Notes: generated from the letters alone by a model not told the origin. DNA of 64,000 nt from Aeromonas fluvialis (GCF_000819885.1 NZ_CDBO01000073.1:1-64000), one strand, 5' to 3'; counted from the first letter of the stretch, positions 26,142 to 37,084 are shown. Made by a program: numbers and translations.

Positions 26142-26193
26142 ACGGCCGCCCTGGCGATGCACTCCTTGCGGAGCTCATCATCAGGGCGGCCGT
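26142..26193. terminator. Large hairpin between convergent BCCT and cca genes
   Basis: A 12-bp perfect outer stem ACGGCCGCCCTG / CAGGGCGGCCGT encloses 28 bases that fold further (GATG.ACTCC / GGAG..CATC). There is no T run on either strand, so it may be a 3'-end stabilising structure or a bidirectional terminator of unusual form. Confidence 0.5.
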
Positions 26194-26210
26194 CTGATAT
26201 GGGGCCTGAT

Positions 26211-27449
26211 TTACTCCTCGATAAAGGTCCACTCATCCTTGATGCGGCTGATGGCATCGGTCCGCTTTTTGGCTAACAGCTCCTTGATCTCTTCCCCTTT
26301 GAAACCGGCGGCCACGATCTCTTTGACCGGCACCGCCTGGGCGGCAGCCAGCGCCTCGGCCACGTAGTCCGGCTCGGCGTAGACCCGCTCCTCGAAACCG
26401 GTACGGCCGTGGAAGTCAGCGCGGCAGGCATCCAGCAGCTGGGCAAAGCGCTCTGGGCGACGCCAGGCATCTGCTTTATCGAACACCTTGAGCAGGGTAG
26501 CGGGCTTGAGCTCAAAAGCGATGTGGATGTGGGTGTGCAGATCGCTCACCAGCAGCGCCAGATCCCGGCACTCGTTGGGAACCCGGAACCGCTCGCACAG
26601 AGCGCGAATAAGCGGCAACCCCTTCTGGCCGTGACCATGATGGCTTGGCCAGAACTCTTTGGGGGTGATCCCCTTGCCAAGATCGTGGCAGAGGGCGGCA
26701 AAGCGGACGGTCAATTCCGGGGAGATCCGGCACGCCTGTTCCAGCACCATAAGGGTGTGGATGCCGGTGTCGATCTCCGGGTGCCACTTGGCGGGGGCGG
26801 GGACGCCAAACAGGGCATCAATCTCGGGGAAGAGCGCTTTGAGGGCGCCACACTGGCGCAGCACCTCGATAAAGATCTGCGGGGTCGGCCCCAGCAGCAC
26901 TTTTTCCAGCTCCTTCCAAACCCGCTCCGGGGTGAGGTGGGCCAGCTCGTCGGCTGCCGTCATCTCGCTCATCAGGGCGAGGGTTTGTGGCGCGATGGTA
27001 AAGCCCTGAGCGTGGAAGCGGGCGGCGAAGCGGGCGACCCGCAGGATGCGCAGCGGATCTTCGGCAAAGGCAGGGGAGACGTGGCGCAGCAGCCGTTCTT
27101 CCAAATCCTTGATGCCACCGTAGGGATCATGGAGCTGACCCTGATCGTCCTCGGCGATGGCGTTGATGGTGAGGTCCCGGCGCAGCAGATCTTGCTCCAG
27201 CGTCACATCGGGTGCGGCGTGGCAGACAAAGCCGGTGTAGCCCTGACCCTGTTTGCGTTCGGTACGGGCGAGGGCATACTCCTGCTGGGTTTTGGGGTGA
27301 AGAAACACGGGAAAGTCGCGGCCGACCTGGGTAAAGCCCAGCGCCAGCATCTGCTCCACGGTGGCACCGACCACCAGATGATCCCTGTCGCCCTGCGGCA
27401 ATCCCAGCAGGCGATCCCGCACTGCGCCCCCAACCAGATAAGTCTGCAA
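26211..27449 (-). CDS. cca: CCA-adding tRNA nucleotidyltransferase
   Basis: A 412-residue enzyme, exactly the length of E. coli Cca, that adds or repairs the CCA end of tRNAs. Nucleotidyltransferase motifs: [12 protein letters not shown] and the DxD in GDRDHLVVG; flexible-loop and RRD motif [15 protein letters not shown]; an HD domain follows ([17 protein letters not shown]), typical of the multifunctional gamma type with phosphohydrolase activity. The start is a TTG at 27449 (TTG-CAG-ACT-TAT) with GGGAG seven bases upstream; the frame is open for 71 more codons that do not match the family. Confidence 0.95.
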   Translation of the reverse strand: MQTYLVGGAVRDRLLGLPQGDRDHLVVGATVEQMLALGFTQVGRDFPVFLHPKTQQEYALARTERKQGQGYTGFVCHAAPDVTLEQDLLRRDLTINAIAEDDQGQLHDPYGGIKDLEERLLRHVSPAFAEDPLRILRVARFAARFHAQGFTIAPQTLALMSEMTAADELAHLTPERVWKELEKVLLGPTPQIFIEVLRQCGALKALFPEIDALFGVPAPAKWHPEIDTGIHTLMVLEQACRISPELTVRFAALCHDLGKGITPKEFWPSHHGHGQKGLPLIRALCERFRVPNECRDLALLVSDLHTHIHIAFELKPATLLKVFDKADAWRRPERFAQLLDACRADFHGRTGFEERVYAEPDYVAEALAAAQAVPVKEIVAAGFKGEEIKELLAKKRTDAISRIKDEWTFIEE

Positions 27450-27686
27450 ACCGTCTCTCCCGTCATCAATCGTGGGGCCGAGTATATCGTCTTTGTTACC
27501 GCTTTGCTGCCTGACCACCACCAGCCCGCAGCGCCAGTCAGCGCGGCTTTGACTTGGGCGTGGCGAGGCTTTACGCTGCCGCACCAGACAGCTGGCGCAG
27601 TGCTGCGGGATGGCGTCATGCCCGAGCAGGCAAGATGAGCCGAAGGAACCGCAGAGTTCCAATTATATCAACGACATGAGAACAAC

Positions 27687-28739
27687 GTGAATCAATCAAC
27701 CTTCGCCAGCCGGGTGCTGGAGTGGTACCAGCTTCATGGCCGCAAAACCCTTCCCTGGCAGCAGGAGAAGACCCCTTACCGGGTCTGGGTCTCGGAGATC
27801 ATGCTGCAGCAGACCCAGGTCGCCACCGTGATCCCCTATTACCAGCGCTTTATGGCGCGTTTCCCCGATGTGGTTGCGCTGGCCGATGCGCCCGTCGACG
27901 AGGTGCTGCACCACTGGACCGGACTTGGCTATTACGCCCGGGCCCGCAATCTGCACAAGGCGGCCCAGCAGATCCGCGATCACCACCACGGCCTCTTTCC
28001 CGAGCATTTTGACGAGGTGATGGCGCTGCCGGGGATTGGTCGTTCTACCGCCGGGGCCGTGTTGTCGCTCTCTCTGGGTCAGCCCCACGCCATCCTTGAT
28101 GGCAATGTGAAGCGGGTACTCACCCGCTGGCTGGCGCTGCCGGGTTGGCCCGGCCAAAAACAGGTGGAGAACGCGCTGTGGGAGATCGCCATCCGGCTCA
28201 CTCCCAAGCTGGGCGTGGCGCAATACAATCAGGCGATGATGGATATCGGAGCGACGATCTGCACCCGCAGCAAGCCTGCCTGTGATCGCTGTCCGGTGCG
28301 GGCCGATTGCCAGGGGCTGTCGCAAGGCAAGCCCACCGCCTATCCCAACAGCAAGCCCAAGAAGAGCATTCCGGCCCGTGACGGCATCATGCTGCTGATC
28401 CGCCACGGCGATGAGTTGCTGTTGGAGAAGCGGCCGCCGCAAGGGATCTGGGGCGGGCTCTACTGCTTCCCGCAGGTGGCCTCACTGGCGGAGGTGGATG
28501 GTCTGTTGGCTTCCTTTGGCCTGAGCCATCACGGTTATCGGGTACTGGCCGGTTTTCGCCATACCTTCAGCCACTTCCATCTCGATATTCAGCCGTTGCT
28601 GATTGACATTGATGAGGCGCAGCCGCTGCGGCTCATGGAAGCAGATAACCGACTCTGGTATAACTTACGCCATCCTGCCGAGGTGGGACTGGCGGCCGCC
28701 ACGGCCCGTCTGCTCGCCTATCCAGAGTTACAACCATAG
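27687..28739 (+). CDS. mutY: Adenine DNA glycosylase
   Basis: A 350-residue base-excision enzyme removing A mispaired with 8-oxoG. Catalytic Glu lies in [10 protein letters not shown] (about residue 37), the helix-hairpin-helix is [14 protein letters not shown], catalytic Asp is in [10 protein letters not shown], and the [4Fe-4S] ligands are C-x6-C-x2-C-x5-C ([17 protein letters not shown]). A C-terminal NUDIX-like domain (from about 230) recognises 8-oxoG. GTG start. It heads mutY-yggX-mltC, an order conserved in enterobacteria. Confidence 0.97.
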   Translation: MNQSTFASRVLEWYQLHGRKTLPWQQEKTPYRVWVSEIMLQQTQVATVIPYYQRFMARFPDVVALADAPVDEVLHHWTGLGYYARARNLHKAAQQIRDHHHGLFPEHFDEVMALPGIGRSTAGAVLSLSLGQPHAILDGNVKRVLTRWLALPGWPGQKQVENALWEIAIRLTPKLGVAQYNQAMMDIGATICTRSKPACDRCPVRADCQGLSQGKPTAYPNSKPKKSIPARDGIMLLIRHGDELLLEKRPPQGIWGGLYCFPQVASLAEVDGLLASFGLSHHGYRVLAGFRHTFSHFHLDIQPLLIDIDEAQPLRLMEADNRLWYNLRHPAEVGLAAATARLLAYPELQP

Positions 28740-28747
28740 AGGTCAAC

Positions 28748-29020
28748 ATGAGCCGTACTGTATTTTGCCAACGCCTGAACAAAGAGGGCCCGGGTCTGGA
28801 TTTTCAACTCTATCCCGGTGAGCTCGGCAAGCGGATTTTTGACAACATCAGCAAGGAGGCCTGGGCCGAGTGGCAGAAGAAGCAGGTGATGCTGATCAAC
28901 GAGAAAAAGCTCAACATGATGAATCTTGAGCATCGCCAACTGCTGGAAAAAGAGATGGTCAACTACCTGTTTGATGCAGGTGAAGTGCAGATCGAAGGTT
29001 ACACCCCGCCTGCCCAGTAA
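28748..29020 (+). CDS. yggX: YggX-type Fe(II) trafficking / oxidative protection protein
   Basis: A 90-residue protein with the family opening [19 protein letters not shown] and the block [23 protein letters not shown]. YggX limits oxidative damage of Fe-S proteins. It starts 8 bases after mutY, itself an Fe-S enzyme, and shares its transcript. Confidence 0.97.
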   Translation: MSRTVFCQRLNKEGPGLDFQLYPGELGKRIFDNISKEAWAEWQKKQVMLINEKKLNMMNLEHRQLLEKEMVNYLFDAGEVQIEGYTPPAQ

Positions 29021-29137
29021 GCTCTCCGGCTGTTGTACGTGTGAACAGGTGCGGGAATGGCGCCACACTGGCGTGACCGCTCCTGAAGTCGCAGCAAATG
29101 AATGATGGGCAGCCCGGCTGCCCGGTTTGAGGATCCT

Positions 29138-30241
29138 ATGGGCCGAATTTTTTGGCTGCTGTGCACCCTGCTGCTTCTCTCTGCCTGCTCATCCTCCCCC
29201 AAGCCCAGCGGGAGTGAGGATGACGATCTGGTCAACGGCAAGGACATCCGCGGTTTTGAACACATGATCAGCGCGCTTTCCCATAACGTGAACGAGATAT
29301 GGGGGCGGGAGGCGCTGTTTGCGGGCAAGTTTGACTATGTCAAATACACTGATCAGTACAAGAGCCGGGCTCACATCGATTTCTCCAGCGGCCACATCAT
29401 GGTGGAGACCGTCTCGGGCATCGACCCGCGTGCGCACCTGCGCCGCGCTATTATCGAGACCCTGCTCACCCCGGATGACCCTGCCGAAGTGGATCTTTAC
29501 TCCGACCGTGAAATTCTGACCGGCGGCGAGCCCTTCCTCTATGGTCAGGTGCTGGACAATCAACGCCAGCCAATTCGCGCCTCCTGGCGCGCCGAGCGTT
29601 ATGCCGATTACCTGCTCAACACGGCGATGAAGAAGCGTACCCTTGGTATTCGTACCATCTTCTTTGTCGATATTCCCATGGTGGCCAACCATGAAGATCA
29701 ACGGGGCTACAAGTATGCGGGGATCATCCGGGAAGCGTCGCGCAAATATGGCGTGCCGGAGAGCCTGATCTATGCGGTGATCAAGACCGAGAGCAGCTTC
29801 AACCCCTATGCGGTGAGCCATGCCAACGCCTATGGCCTGATGCAGGTGATCCCGGCTACCGCCGGTCGTGATGTCTATGTGCGGGTCAAGGGCAAGAGCG
29901 GCCAGCCGACCCGGGAGGAGCTGTTCAATCCGGCCTACAACATCGATGTCGGTACCGCCTATCTGCACCTGTTGCAGACCGTCTATCTGGCGGATATCGA
30001 GGACCCTCGCTCCCGTCGCTATGCGGTGATCTCCGCCTATAACGGTGGCGCAGGCGGGGTGCTCAACACCTTCTCCAGCGATCGCAAGGCGGCGCCGGGC
30101 CGGATCAACCGGCTCTCCCCCGAGGCGGTTTATCAGGTGTTGACCGAGCAACATCCGAAGGCAGAGGCGCGCCGTTACCTCTACAAGGTCAATCAGGCCG
30201 AAAAGGGGTTCAAAAGAACCTTTTCTGGCCGGGCCGGTTAA
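29138..30241 (+). CDS. mltC: Membrane-bound lytic murein transglycosylase C
   Basis: A 367-residue outer-membrane lipoprotein: lipobox LLLLSAC (Cys about 16), an N-terminal DUF3393-like domain (about 40-180), then the SLT domain with catalytic Glu in AVIKTESSFNPYAVSHANAYGLMQVIP and AYNGGAGGVL. It cleaves glycan strands to 1,6-anhydro products. The start is at MGRIFWLL with GAGGATC upstream rather than the longer frame at 29102. Third gene of the mutY operon. Confidence 0.96.
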   Translation: MGRIFWLLCTLLLLSACSSSPKPSGSEDDDLVNGKDIRGFEHMISALSHNVNEIWGREALFAGKFDYVKYTDQYKSRAHIDFSSGHIMVETVSGIDPRAHLRRAIIETLLTPDDPAEVDLYSDREILTGGEPFLYGQVLDNQRQPIRASWRAERYADYLLNTAMKKRTLGIRTIFFVDIPMVANHEDQRGYKYAGIIREASRKYGVPESLIYAVIKTESSFNPYAVSHANAYGLMQVIPATAGRDVYVRVKGKSGQPTREELFNPAYNIDVGTAYLHLLQTVYLADIEDPRSRRYAVISAYNGGAGGVLNTFSSDRKAAPGRINRLSPEAVYQVLTEQHPKAEARRYLYKVNQAEKGFKRTFSGRAG

Positions 30242-30268
30242 GCGATGACGCTGCGTTAACCATGCAAA

Positions 30269-30296
30269 AGGGCGCTTGATAGCAAGCGCCATTTTT
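30269..30296 (+). terminator. Terminator of the mutY-yggX-mltC operon
   Basis: GGCGCTTG-ATAG-CAAGCGCC followed by ATTTTT. Confidence 0.9.
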
Positions 30297-30326
30297 ACGT
30301 CTGGCCAATTCGTCGGTGAAGTGGCC

Positions 30327-30713
30327 TTATTTGGCGATAAAGCCACCCTTGCTCTGCGGGGCTGCGCCCACTTTCTCCAGGGTTTCCACTTCCACCTCGG
30401 TCTTGTTCCAGCTGTGGTCCACTTCACCACGGATGCGGATCAGGTCGTCCGGGCCCACCTCGGTGCCACCCCACACCTTCTCGTCCACCTCTACCTCTAC
30501 TTCGCCACTGGCGTCGCGGAACAGATAGTTCTCGCCGCCCAAGTGTTTGACCAGTTTACCTTCCAGGGTAGCCCAGCTGTCATCGGCCAGATCTTTCAGT
30601 TGAGCAACGGAGACCTTGTTCTGCTCCTGTGGGCCGGTATAGGCCGCCATGGCAAAAGAGGAGACAGACATCAGGGTCAACAGTCCGATTACGCTTGCGC
30701 TTGCCTTGTTCAT
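30327..30713 (-). CDS. YgiW/YdeI-family periplasmic OB-fold stress protein
   Basis: A 128-residue exported protein: signal peptide ending FAMA-AYTGP, then a bacterial OB-fold domain (VAQLKDLADDSWATLEGKLV...YLFRDASGEVEVEVDEKVW...IRIRGEVDHSW). Relatives confer tolerance to peroxide, cationic peptides and metals. GGAG precedes the ATG at 30713. It is convergent with mltC. The 253 bases between this gene and the next on the right hold both divergent promoters but no clear boxes. Confidence 0.92.
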   Translation of the reverse strand: MNKASASVIGLLTLMSVSSFAMAAYTGPQEQNKVSVAQLKDLADDSWATLEGKLVKHLGGENYLFRDASGEVEVEVDEKVWGGTEVGPDDLIRIRGEVDHSWNKTEVEVETLEKVGAAPQSKGGFIAK

Positions 30714-30966
30714 TTCATGCTCCTGTCGTTGGTATGAGGGCATTGTGCTGCGCAGGGCGTGAAACAAGTGTGAAAGAGAGGCTCACTGTGGTTGGCTGTT
30801 TTGTGAGCGCAAGCGATTTCATCGATGGTGAGACAAGTTTGGTTTCATACGGAGCTGTAATCTGTCGCCTTCATCAGAAGTCAGTGGCCGCAGACTCTTC
30901 CCATGCCTGTCGCCACTCGAGGCGAAGTCAGCAGGTCTCAGCTGCTTAATCGAAGAGCATAACAAT

Positions 30967-31990
30967 ATGAAAAAATGGCTTGTTTGTTTATTGGGGTTGA
31001 TGGCATTGACCGCTCAGGCGGCAGAGAGACGCCAGCCTTTTTCCCGAGTCGTGATGTTTGGTGACAGCCTCTCCGGCACCGGCAAGATGTACAAGAAGAT
31101 GCGGGGACATCTCCCCTCCAGTCCACCCTATTTCAACGGGCGCTTCAGCAACGGCCGGAGCCATTGCGTGACGAGCGTTTCCCCGGTCTGGTCGTGGCCA
31201 ATGAGGCGGAAGGTGGTGCAACGGCGGTGGCCTATAACCATCTGGTGGCCCTGAACGGCTGGCTCGGTTTCTGGTCCTGGGATCGCAAATATCAGGTGAT
31301 CAACAACCTCGATTACGAGATCGATCAGTTCCTGAAAAAGGACAAGTTCCGCCCAGATGATCTGGTGGTGATCTGGGTCGGTGCCAACGACTATCTGGCT
31401 TATGGCTGGAACACCGAGCGGGATGCGGATCGGGTGATCGAGACCATCCGGCTGGCATCCAACCGGTTGGTGCTCAACGGTGCGCAGCAGATCCTGCTGT
31501 TCAACATCCCGGATCTGGGGCAGACCCCGTCACCCGCAGCATGAAGGTGGTGGGGAAGGTGCGCCACGTCGCCAGCTACCACAACCAGCGGCGGCAAAAC
31601 CTCACCCGCGAGCTGGCTCCCCTCGGCATCGTGAAGCTGTTCGAAGTGGACAAGCAGTTTGACGAGATGATGCGCGATCCCCAGCTGTTCGGGCTGAGTG
31701 ACACAGAGCACGCCTGCTACGGTGGCGGCTATACGTGGAAGCCGTTCACAGGCCGCGCCACAGAGGTGGTGGCTCCCGCTTTGAGTTTCTCCGAGAGCGT
31801 AGCCATCGCCGGTAACCCGATCCTGGCGCAGGCGGTGGTGAGTGGGCAGGCAAAAGGGTGTGCGGCGCGCCTCAATTGCGATGAGCACATGTTCTGGGAT
31901 CAGGTTCATCCGACCAAGACGGTACACAAGGTATTGAGCCAGCGTGTCGCTGATTTTATCGAGCAGCACTACGAGTTTGTCCGTCACTGA
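30967..31990 (+). pseudogene. Frameshifted glycerophospholipid-cholesterol acyltransferase (GCAT/SatA family)
   Basis: The three frames together give a GDSL/SGNH lipase-acyltransferase of the Aeromonas GCAT type. Frame 1 (30967 to about 31155) has a signal peptide and MFGDSLSGTGKMY; frame 2 (about 31156-31532) has RFPGLVVANEAEGG, the oxyanion block VIWVGANDYLAYGWNTE; frame 3 (about 31533-31990) ends with FWDQVHPTKTVH, the Asp/His of the triad. Against the family, about ten bases are missing after RFSNG and one base after GQTPS. The usual GDSLSDTG also reads GDSLSGTG. Two independent indels make a functional product unlikely unless they are sequencing errors. Confidence 0.88.
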
Positions 31991-32256
31991 TACTTGCCAG
32001 GGCTGGCGGAAGCTGGCCCTTTTCTCCCCCGCCAGTCTGGGCCGAACGCTCGCTTTGCAACATTGTCAGCTCAAATAACGGGCGTTTGTTGCTGTTTTTG
32101 TGAAATGTTTGCGTTACAGTGTTTTTTGTTAATTGATATCAGGGACTTGAAAATAGGCTAACTTTTATCTGCAGTGATCGCTTTTGGGTGATTGCGCCCA
32201 GAAGACGAGTTGATATCAATCAACCTACACCAACATAAAATTGCAGAGGTTCAGAT

Positions 32257-33291
32257 ATGAAAAAATCATTGATTACCTTGCTGGTTACCGGCTTGCTGGC
32301 GGCCAATGCTCAGGCTGCCGGTCAGGACAACACCTGGTATGGTGGTGCCAAACTGGGTTGGTCCAACTTCTATGGCATTGATGAAAGTAACGATTTTGAC
32401 CTGAGTAATGAAACCAAGGATGCACTGGGAGCGGGTGCCTTTGCCGGTTATCAGGTTAACCAGAATCTGGGTATCGAGCTCGGTTATGACTATCTGGGCA
32501 AATATAAATATGATGGTACGACGGTTACTGGCGCCACTTTTAATGATGAGGTTGAGGCTCAGTTGGCTCAGCTTACCTTGAAGCTGGGGTTCCCTGTGAT
32601 GGAGAGCCTGGATTTATACGGTCGTATTGGCGGGGGTTATGGTTGGAGTGATAGCAACCAATTTGACAAAGATAGCCGCTTCGTTGTGGTCGGTGCTTTG
32701 GGCGCGGAATATGCGTTCAATCGTGACTGGGCCGCCCGTCTTGAGTATCAATACACCACCCCTTATGGCGACCGTGATGACACCGGCGTGAGAATGGATA
32801 ACGGCCTGCTCTCACTGGCTGCGGTTTATCGTTTTGGCCAAGTCGCCCCTGTCGCGCCTGCCCCGGCTCCTGAACCGGCTCCCGCGCCTGTGATGGTTGA
32901 AAAGCAGTTCACCCTGAGCTCCGATGTGCTGTTTGACTTCAACAAGGCGACCCTCAAGCCAGAGGCCAGTCAGGCGCTGGATAGCCTCTATGCCCAGATT
33001 GAAGAGGCTCGACCCAAGGATGGCGTCGCCACCGTGATCGGTCATACCGACCGTATCGGTTCTGATGCCTACAACCAGAAACTCTCCGAGCAGCGCGCCC
33101 AGAGCGTGGCCGATTATCTGGTAGGCAAGGGGATCCCGGCCGCCAAGATCAATGTGGAAGGGCGTGGTAAAGCTTCACCGGTTACCGGCGACAGCTGTGT
33201 CAGCAAGTCCAAGCGTGAGCTGATCGTCTGCCTGGCACCGGATCGTCGTGTTGATGTAAAAGTTGAAGGTGTCAGCGAGGTGCAGGAGTAA
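32257..33291 (+). CDS. ompA: OmpA-family outer-membrane porin
   Basis: A 344-residue protein: signal peptide 1-20 (ending AQA-AGQDN), an eight-stranded barrel to about residue 200, a Pro/Ala hinge (VAPAPAPEPAPAPV) and a C-terminal peptidoglycan-binding domain (VLFDFNKATLKPEASQALD; YNQKLSEQRAQSVADYL) with a Cys pair near the end (DSCVSKSKRELIVC). The 266 bases upstream are AT-rich with a long probable untranslated leader, as usual for ompA. Only one ompA copy is present here, while some aeromonads have a tandem pair. Confidence 0.96.
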   Translation: MKKSLITLLVTGLLAANAQAAGQDNTWYGGAKLGWSNFYGIDESNDFDLSNETKDALGAGAFAGYQVNQNLGIELGYDYLGKYKYDGTTVTGATFNDEVEAQLAQLTLKLGFPVMESLDLYGRIGGGYGWSDSNQFDKDSRFVVVGALGAEYAFNRDWAARLEYQYTTPYGDRDDTGVRMDNGLLSLAAVYRFGQVAPVAPAPAPEPAPAPVMVEKQFTLSSDVLFDFNKATLKPEASQALDSLYAQIEEARPKDGVATVIGHTDRIGSDAYNQKLSEQRAQSVADYLVGKGIPAAKINVEGRGKASPVTGDSCVSKSKRELIVCLAPDRRVDVKVEGVSEVQE

Positions 33292-33357
33292 TCCTTCGCA
33301 CTGATCTGATCGCCACAGGGGTTGGAATAAACAGCCCCTGTTGGTGCAAGCAATAGT

Positions 33358-33393
33358 AAAAAGCCAGTCAGTTGATCTGACTGGCTTTTTACG
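33358..33393 (+). terminator. Bidirectional terminator between ompA and a GGDEF gene
   Basis: AAGCCAGTCAG-TTGAT-CTGACTGGCTT with A tract before and T tract after, between convergent genes. Confidence 0.93.
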
Positions 33394-33436
33394 TTGGCAT
33401 GTACTATTTGATAGCCGAGTGGAGCTGCTTGTTAAC

Positions 33437-34459
33437 TCAGGAAGGGAGCGGCATCACCCGGTTGCGACCCAGCTCCTTGGCCTTGTAGAGCAGCTTGTCG
33501 ACACGCTCGACCAAGCCGTCGGCATTCTCCTGACCGTTGTACTCACCGACACCAAACGAGGCGGTGATGTGGTCGATGCGACGTCCTGATTTGCGATCGA
33601 GGATCGACATCCGCTCGATGGCCCGGCGCATGCTCTCCGCCAACTGTCTGGCCAGTGGCAGGGAGCGATGGGGGAGCAACAGGGCGAACTCTTCTCCGCC
33701 AATCCGGTAGGCGGTGACGGCATCCTTGCAGGCATCGCGCAGCCGTTTGCTAAAGGCGCGCAGCACCTGATCACCGAGCAGGTGGCCATACTCGTCGTTG
33801 AAGTTCTTGAATCGGTCTATGTCAGCGAGGATCAGCGAGAAGGGTTGCTGGCTGCGGATCAACCCTTCCAGCTCCAGATCGAAGGCGCGCCGATTGAGCA
33901 GGCTGGTGAGAGCATCCTCGTTGGCCAGCTTGCGGGTCTCGTTGAGTGCCTCACGCAGCACCTGGATCTCTTTCTCGGCATTGCTGAGCTGATTGCGAAA
34001 GTGCATGGTGGACATGCGCACATTCCGCGACTCGCGTACCAGCTCCCGCAGGATCCCCATGGTGTCTTCCAGGCTTAAACCCTTGTCGTCGATCTTGCTC
34101 AGCTTGTCGAAGTTCTTGTCGAGCATATTCTGAAACATGCCGGTATCGGAGATGGCATCCTGCATCGAGTGACTCAGTTCACTGGCCATGGCGGCAAGAT
34201 TGAGCTTCATGGCCTCCATCTGCTGTTCACCCTGCGCAGCCAGATATTGGTGATAGAGCCGCTCGCAGGTAGTGAGCGAGCAGGTTCCCTGTTGTTTGAT
34301 GGCTTGCTCGATCGCCTGGTTGAGTTCGGGCATGCTGGCCGAGACATAGTTGTACCAGAGGTGATAATTGTCCGGCGTAGTGGGGATTTGGTACTTGATC
34401 ATCAGGGGAACCGCCTGCTTGAGATAGGCAGCAGATTGGGCAAATGTATCCTTACTCAT
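33437..34459 (-). CDS. Diguanylate cyclase (GGDEF)
   Basis: A 340-residue cytoplasmic protein. Residues 1-165 form an uncharacterised helical sensor region (opening MSKDTFAQSAAYLKQAVPLM), followed by a coiled linker and a GGDEF domain with an intact active site YRIGGEEFALLLP (GGEEF) and substrate block LILADIDRFKNFNDEYGHLLGDQVL. It should make c-di-GMP. I do not see the RxxD inhibitory site clearly. Single gene. Confidence 0.94.
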   Translation of the reverse strand: MSKDTFAQSAAYLKQAVPLMIKYQIPTTPDNYHLWYNYVSASMPELNQAIEQAIKQQGTCSLTTCERLYHQYLAAQGEQQMEAMKLNLAAMASELSHSMQDAISDTGMFQNMLDKNFDKLSKIDDKGLSLEDTMGILRELVRESRNVRMSTMHFRNQLSNAEKEIQVLREALNETRKLANEDALTSLLNRRAFDLELEGLIRSQQPFSLILADIDRFKNFNDEYGHLLGDQVLRAFSKRLRDACKDAVTAYRIGGEEFALLLPHRSLPLARQLAESMRRAIERMSILDRKSGRRIDHITASFGVGEYNGQENADGLVERVDKLLYKAKELGRNRVMPLPS

Positions 34460-34555
34460 GAGCGCTATGCCTCACACTTTTAGCGAACTGCACATAGTAT
34501 GACAGAGAGAGTGGCCAAAAGGCAGCCGATGGATGCCATTCGCCCCCCCCTCCGA

Positions 34556-34561
34556 TATAAT
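34556..34561 (+). promoter_or_regulatory. Probable -10 box of rnr
   Basis: A consensus TATAAT lies 33 bases before the rnr ATG; the -35 region (ATGCCA, 17 bases upstream) is weak. Confidence 0.4.
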
Positions 34562-34593
34562 GGCAGCGTTACCACCTACCCTAAGGCCTGCTT

Positions 34594-36984
34594 ATGTCTC
34601 AAAAAGATCCTTTCCTCGAACGCGAGGCCGAAAAATACGATAACCCCATCGCCAGTCGCGAGTTGATCCTGGAACTCATCAAGGGCCATGAAAAGCCCAT
34701 GTCCCGTGAAGAGTTGGCCAAGGTCCTCAAGCTGAAAGATGAAGAGCCGTTGGAAGCCTTGCGTCGTCGTCTGCGCGCCATGGAGCGTGATGGGCAACTG
34801 GTATTCACTCGCAACCAATGTTACGCCCTGCCGGATCGTCTGAATCTGGTCAAAGGTTATGTAATTGGCCACAAGGATGGCTTCGGTTTTCTGCGTCCGG
34901 AAGGTGGTGGTCCGGATCTGTATCTGAACAACCGAGAGATGCAGCGCCTGATGCATGGCGACTACGTGCTGGTGCAGCCGACCGAGATCGACCGCAAGGG
35001 GCGACAGGAAGCGCGCCTGGTGCGCCTGCTCAAGTCCCGTGAGGCAGACATTGTCGGCCGTTACTTTGTCGAGAATGGCGTTGGTTTCGTGGTGCCGGAT
35101 GACAGCCGTATCGGCCAGGACATCATCATCCCGGAAGGGGAGAACAAGGGCGCTCGCCAGAGCCAGGTTGTCGTGGTGCGCATCAATCAGCGCGCCACCT
35201 CCCGCATCAATGCGGTAGGGACCGTTCTGGACGTGCTGGGCGAGAACATGGCGCCGGGCATGGAGATCGAAATTGCCCTGCGTACCCACGGTATCCCGCA
35301 CACCTGGCCGGAAGAGGTGACCAAAGAGGTTGCCGGTCTCGGTGAGCAGGTGCCTGAGAAGGCCAAAGAGGGTCGTATCGACCTGCGCGCCCTGCCGCTG
35401 GTGACCATCGACGGGGAAGACGCCCGCGACTTCGATGACGCCGTCTTCTGTGAAGCCAAGCGCGGTGGCGGCTGGCGCCTGTGGGTTGCCATTGCCGACG
35501 TCTCCGCTTACGTGAAGCCCGGTACGGCGCTCGATGCTGAAGCGTACCAGCGCGGCAACTCCGTTTACTTCCCCGAGTTTGTGGTGCCCATGCTGCCGGA
35601 GGTGCTCTCCAACGGCCTCTGTTCCCTGAACCCGCAGGTTGACCGTCTCTGCATGGTGTGTGAGATGACCATCTCCGCCGCTGGCCGCATGTCTGGCTAC
35701 AAGTTCTACGAAGCCGTGATGAACTCCCACGCGCGGATGACCTACAGCAAGGTCGCGGCGATCCTCGATGGTGAACCCAAGCTGCGTCAGCAATATGATC
35801 CGCTGGTCGGCCATATCGAAGAGCTGAACAACCTCTACAAGGCACTCAAGCATGCCCGTCACCAGCGCGGTGCGGTGGAGTTCGAGAGCGAAGAGACCCG
35901 CTTCATCTTCAACGCCCAGCGCAAGATCGACCAGATAGTGCCATTGGTGCGCAACGATGCCCACAAGATCATCGAAGAGTGCATGATCCAGGCGAACGTG
36001 GCGGCTGCCCGCTACATCGAGAAGAACGAAGCGTCCGCCCTGTTCCGGGTGCACGACCGTCCGGGCGAAGAGCGCCTGACCGGTTTCCGTGACTTCCTGG
36101 CCGAACTGGGTCTGGAGCTCAAGGGGGGCCTCGAGCCCGAGCCGAAGGACTTTGCCGAGCTGGCCGCCAAGTTTGAAGGGCGCCCGGATGCGGAGCTGCT
36201 CTCCACCATGCTGCTGCGCTCCATGCGTCAGGCCATCTATCAGGCTGACAACATAGGTCACTTTGGTCTGGCGTTGAAGTCCTACGCCCACTTCACCTCG
36301 CCAATCCGTCGCTACCCTGACCTCATCCTGCACCGCGCCATCAAATATCAGACGGCCAAGGAGCAGCAGAGCAACCTGCGCCACAAGTGGACTCCGAGCG
36401 GTGGGTATCACTACCAGATGGAAGAAGTGGACCCCATGGGCGAGCACTGCTCCATGACCGAGCGCCGTGCCGACGATGCAACCCGCGACGTGGCCGACTG
36501 GCTCAAGTGCGAGTACATGCTGGACCACGTGGGTGACGAGTTCGATGGCGTCATCGCCAGCGTCACCGGTTTTGGTTTCTTTGTCCGTCTGGCCGAGATC
36601 CACATCGACGGTCTGGTCCACGTCAGCACCCTCACCAACGACTACTACCAGTTTGATCCCCTGCACATGCAGCTGATCGGCGAGAACTTCCGCCGTCGCT
36701 ACCGTCTGGGCGACAAGGTGCGGGTCAAGGTGATGGGCGTGAACCTGGACGATCGCAAGATCGACTTCGTGATGGTGGAAGAGCCGCTCAAGGCCACCGG
36801 CAAGAACGCCAAAGAGATGGCGCGCAAGCAGGCCGAGATCAAGAAAGAGAAGGCCAAGAGCGCCCAGCGCCACGAGAAACGTAAAACAGAGGGCAAGGAT
36901 CACGGCAAATCCGACAAGGGTGGCCGCGCCAAACCGAGCAACAGACGACCGAGCAAAAAGGCTCGCGATAAGGCCAAGGGATAA
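34594..36984 (+). CDS. rnr: Ribonuclease R
   Basis: A 796-residue 3'-5' exoribonuclease that degrades structured RNA. Domains: N-terminal winged helix (about 20-85), two cold-shock/OB domains (about 85-240), the RNB catalytic domain (about 260-590) with the metal-binding Asp series in [13 protein letters not shown], an S1 domain (about 643-727) and a Lys-rich basic tail (to 796). In relatives rlmB follows immediately; here about 2.7 kb of foreign-looking DNA separates them. A terminator lies 100 bases downstream. Confidence 0.97.
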   Translation: MSQKDPFLEREAEKYDNPIASRELILELIKGHEKPMSREELAKVLKLKDEEPLEALRRRLRAMERDGQLVFTRNQCYALPDRLNLVKGYVIGHKDGFGFLRPEGGGPDLYLNNREMQRLMHGDYVLVQPTEIDRKGRQEARLVRLLKSREADIVGRYFVENGVGFVVPDDSRIGQDIIIPEGENKGARQSQVVVVRINQRATSRINAVGTVLDVLGENMAPGMEIEIALRTHGIPHTWPEEVTKEVAGLGEQVPEKAKEGRIDLRALPLVTIDGEDARDFDDAVFCEAKRGGGWRLWVAIADVSAYVKPGTALDAEAYQRGNSVYFPEFVVPMLPEVLSNGLCSLNPQVDRLCMVCEMTISAAGRMSGYKFYEAVMNSHARMTYSKVAAILDGEPKLRQQYDPLVGHIEELNNLYKALKHARHQRGAVEFESEETRFIFNAQRKIDQIVPLVRNDAHKIIEECMIQANVAAARYIEKNEASALFRVHDRPGEERLTGFRDFLAELGLELKGGLEPEPKDFAELAAKFEGRPDAELLSTMLLRSMRQAIYQADNIGHFGLALKSYAHFTSPIRRYPDLILHRAIKYQTAKEQQSNLRHKWTPSGGYHYQMEEVDPMGEHCSMTERRADDATRDVADWLKCEYMLDHVGDEFDGVIASVTGFGFFVRLAEIHIDGLVHVSTLTNDYYQFDPLHMQLIGENFRRRYRLGDKVRVKVMGVNLDDRKIDFVMVEEPLKATGKNAKEMARKQAEIKKEKAKSAQRHEKRKTEGKDHGKSDKGGRAKPSNRRPSKKARDKAKG

Positions 36985-37084
36985 GCCCTTCGGCCATGGC
37001 CTGGGTCCGGTGACCCGGGCTGAGGCCGTAAGGGGCTGATGGCCCCGGGTTATCTCCGCCAGCGCCTGATAGTCCTGGCGACGA

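Noticed and set aside
34576-36903. 775-codon minus-strand open frame across rnr
   Set aside because: Lies wholly opposite RNase R; His/Val/Leu-rich shadow typical of GC-rich codon bias.
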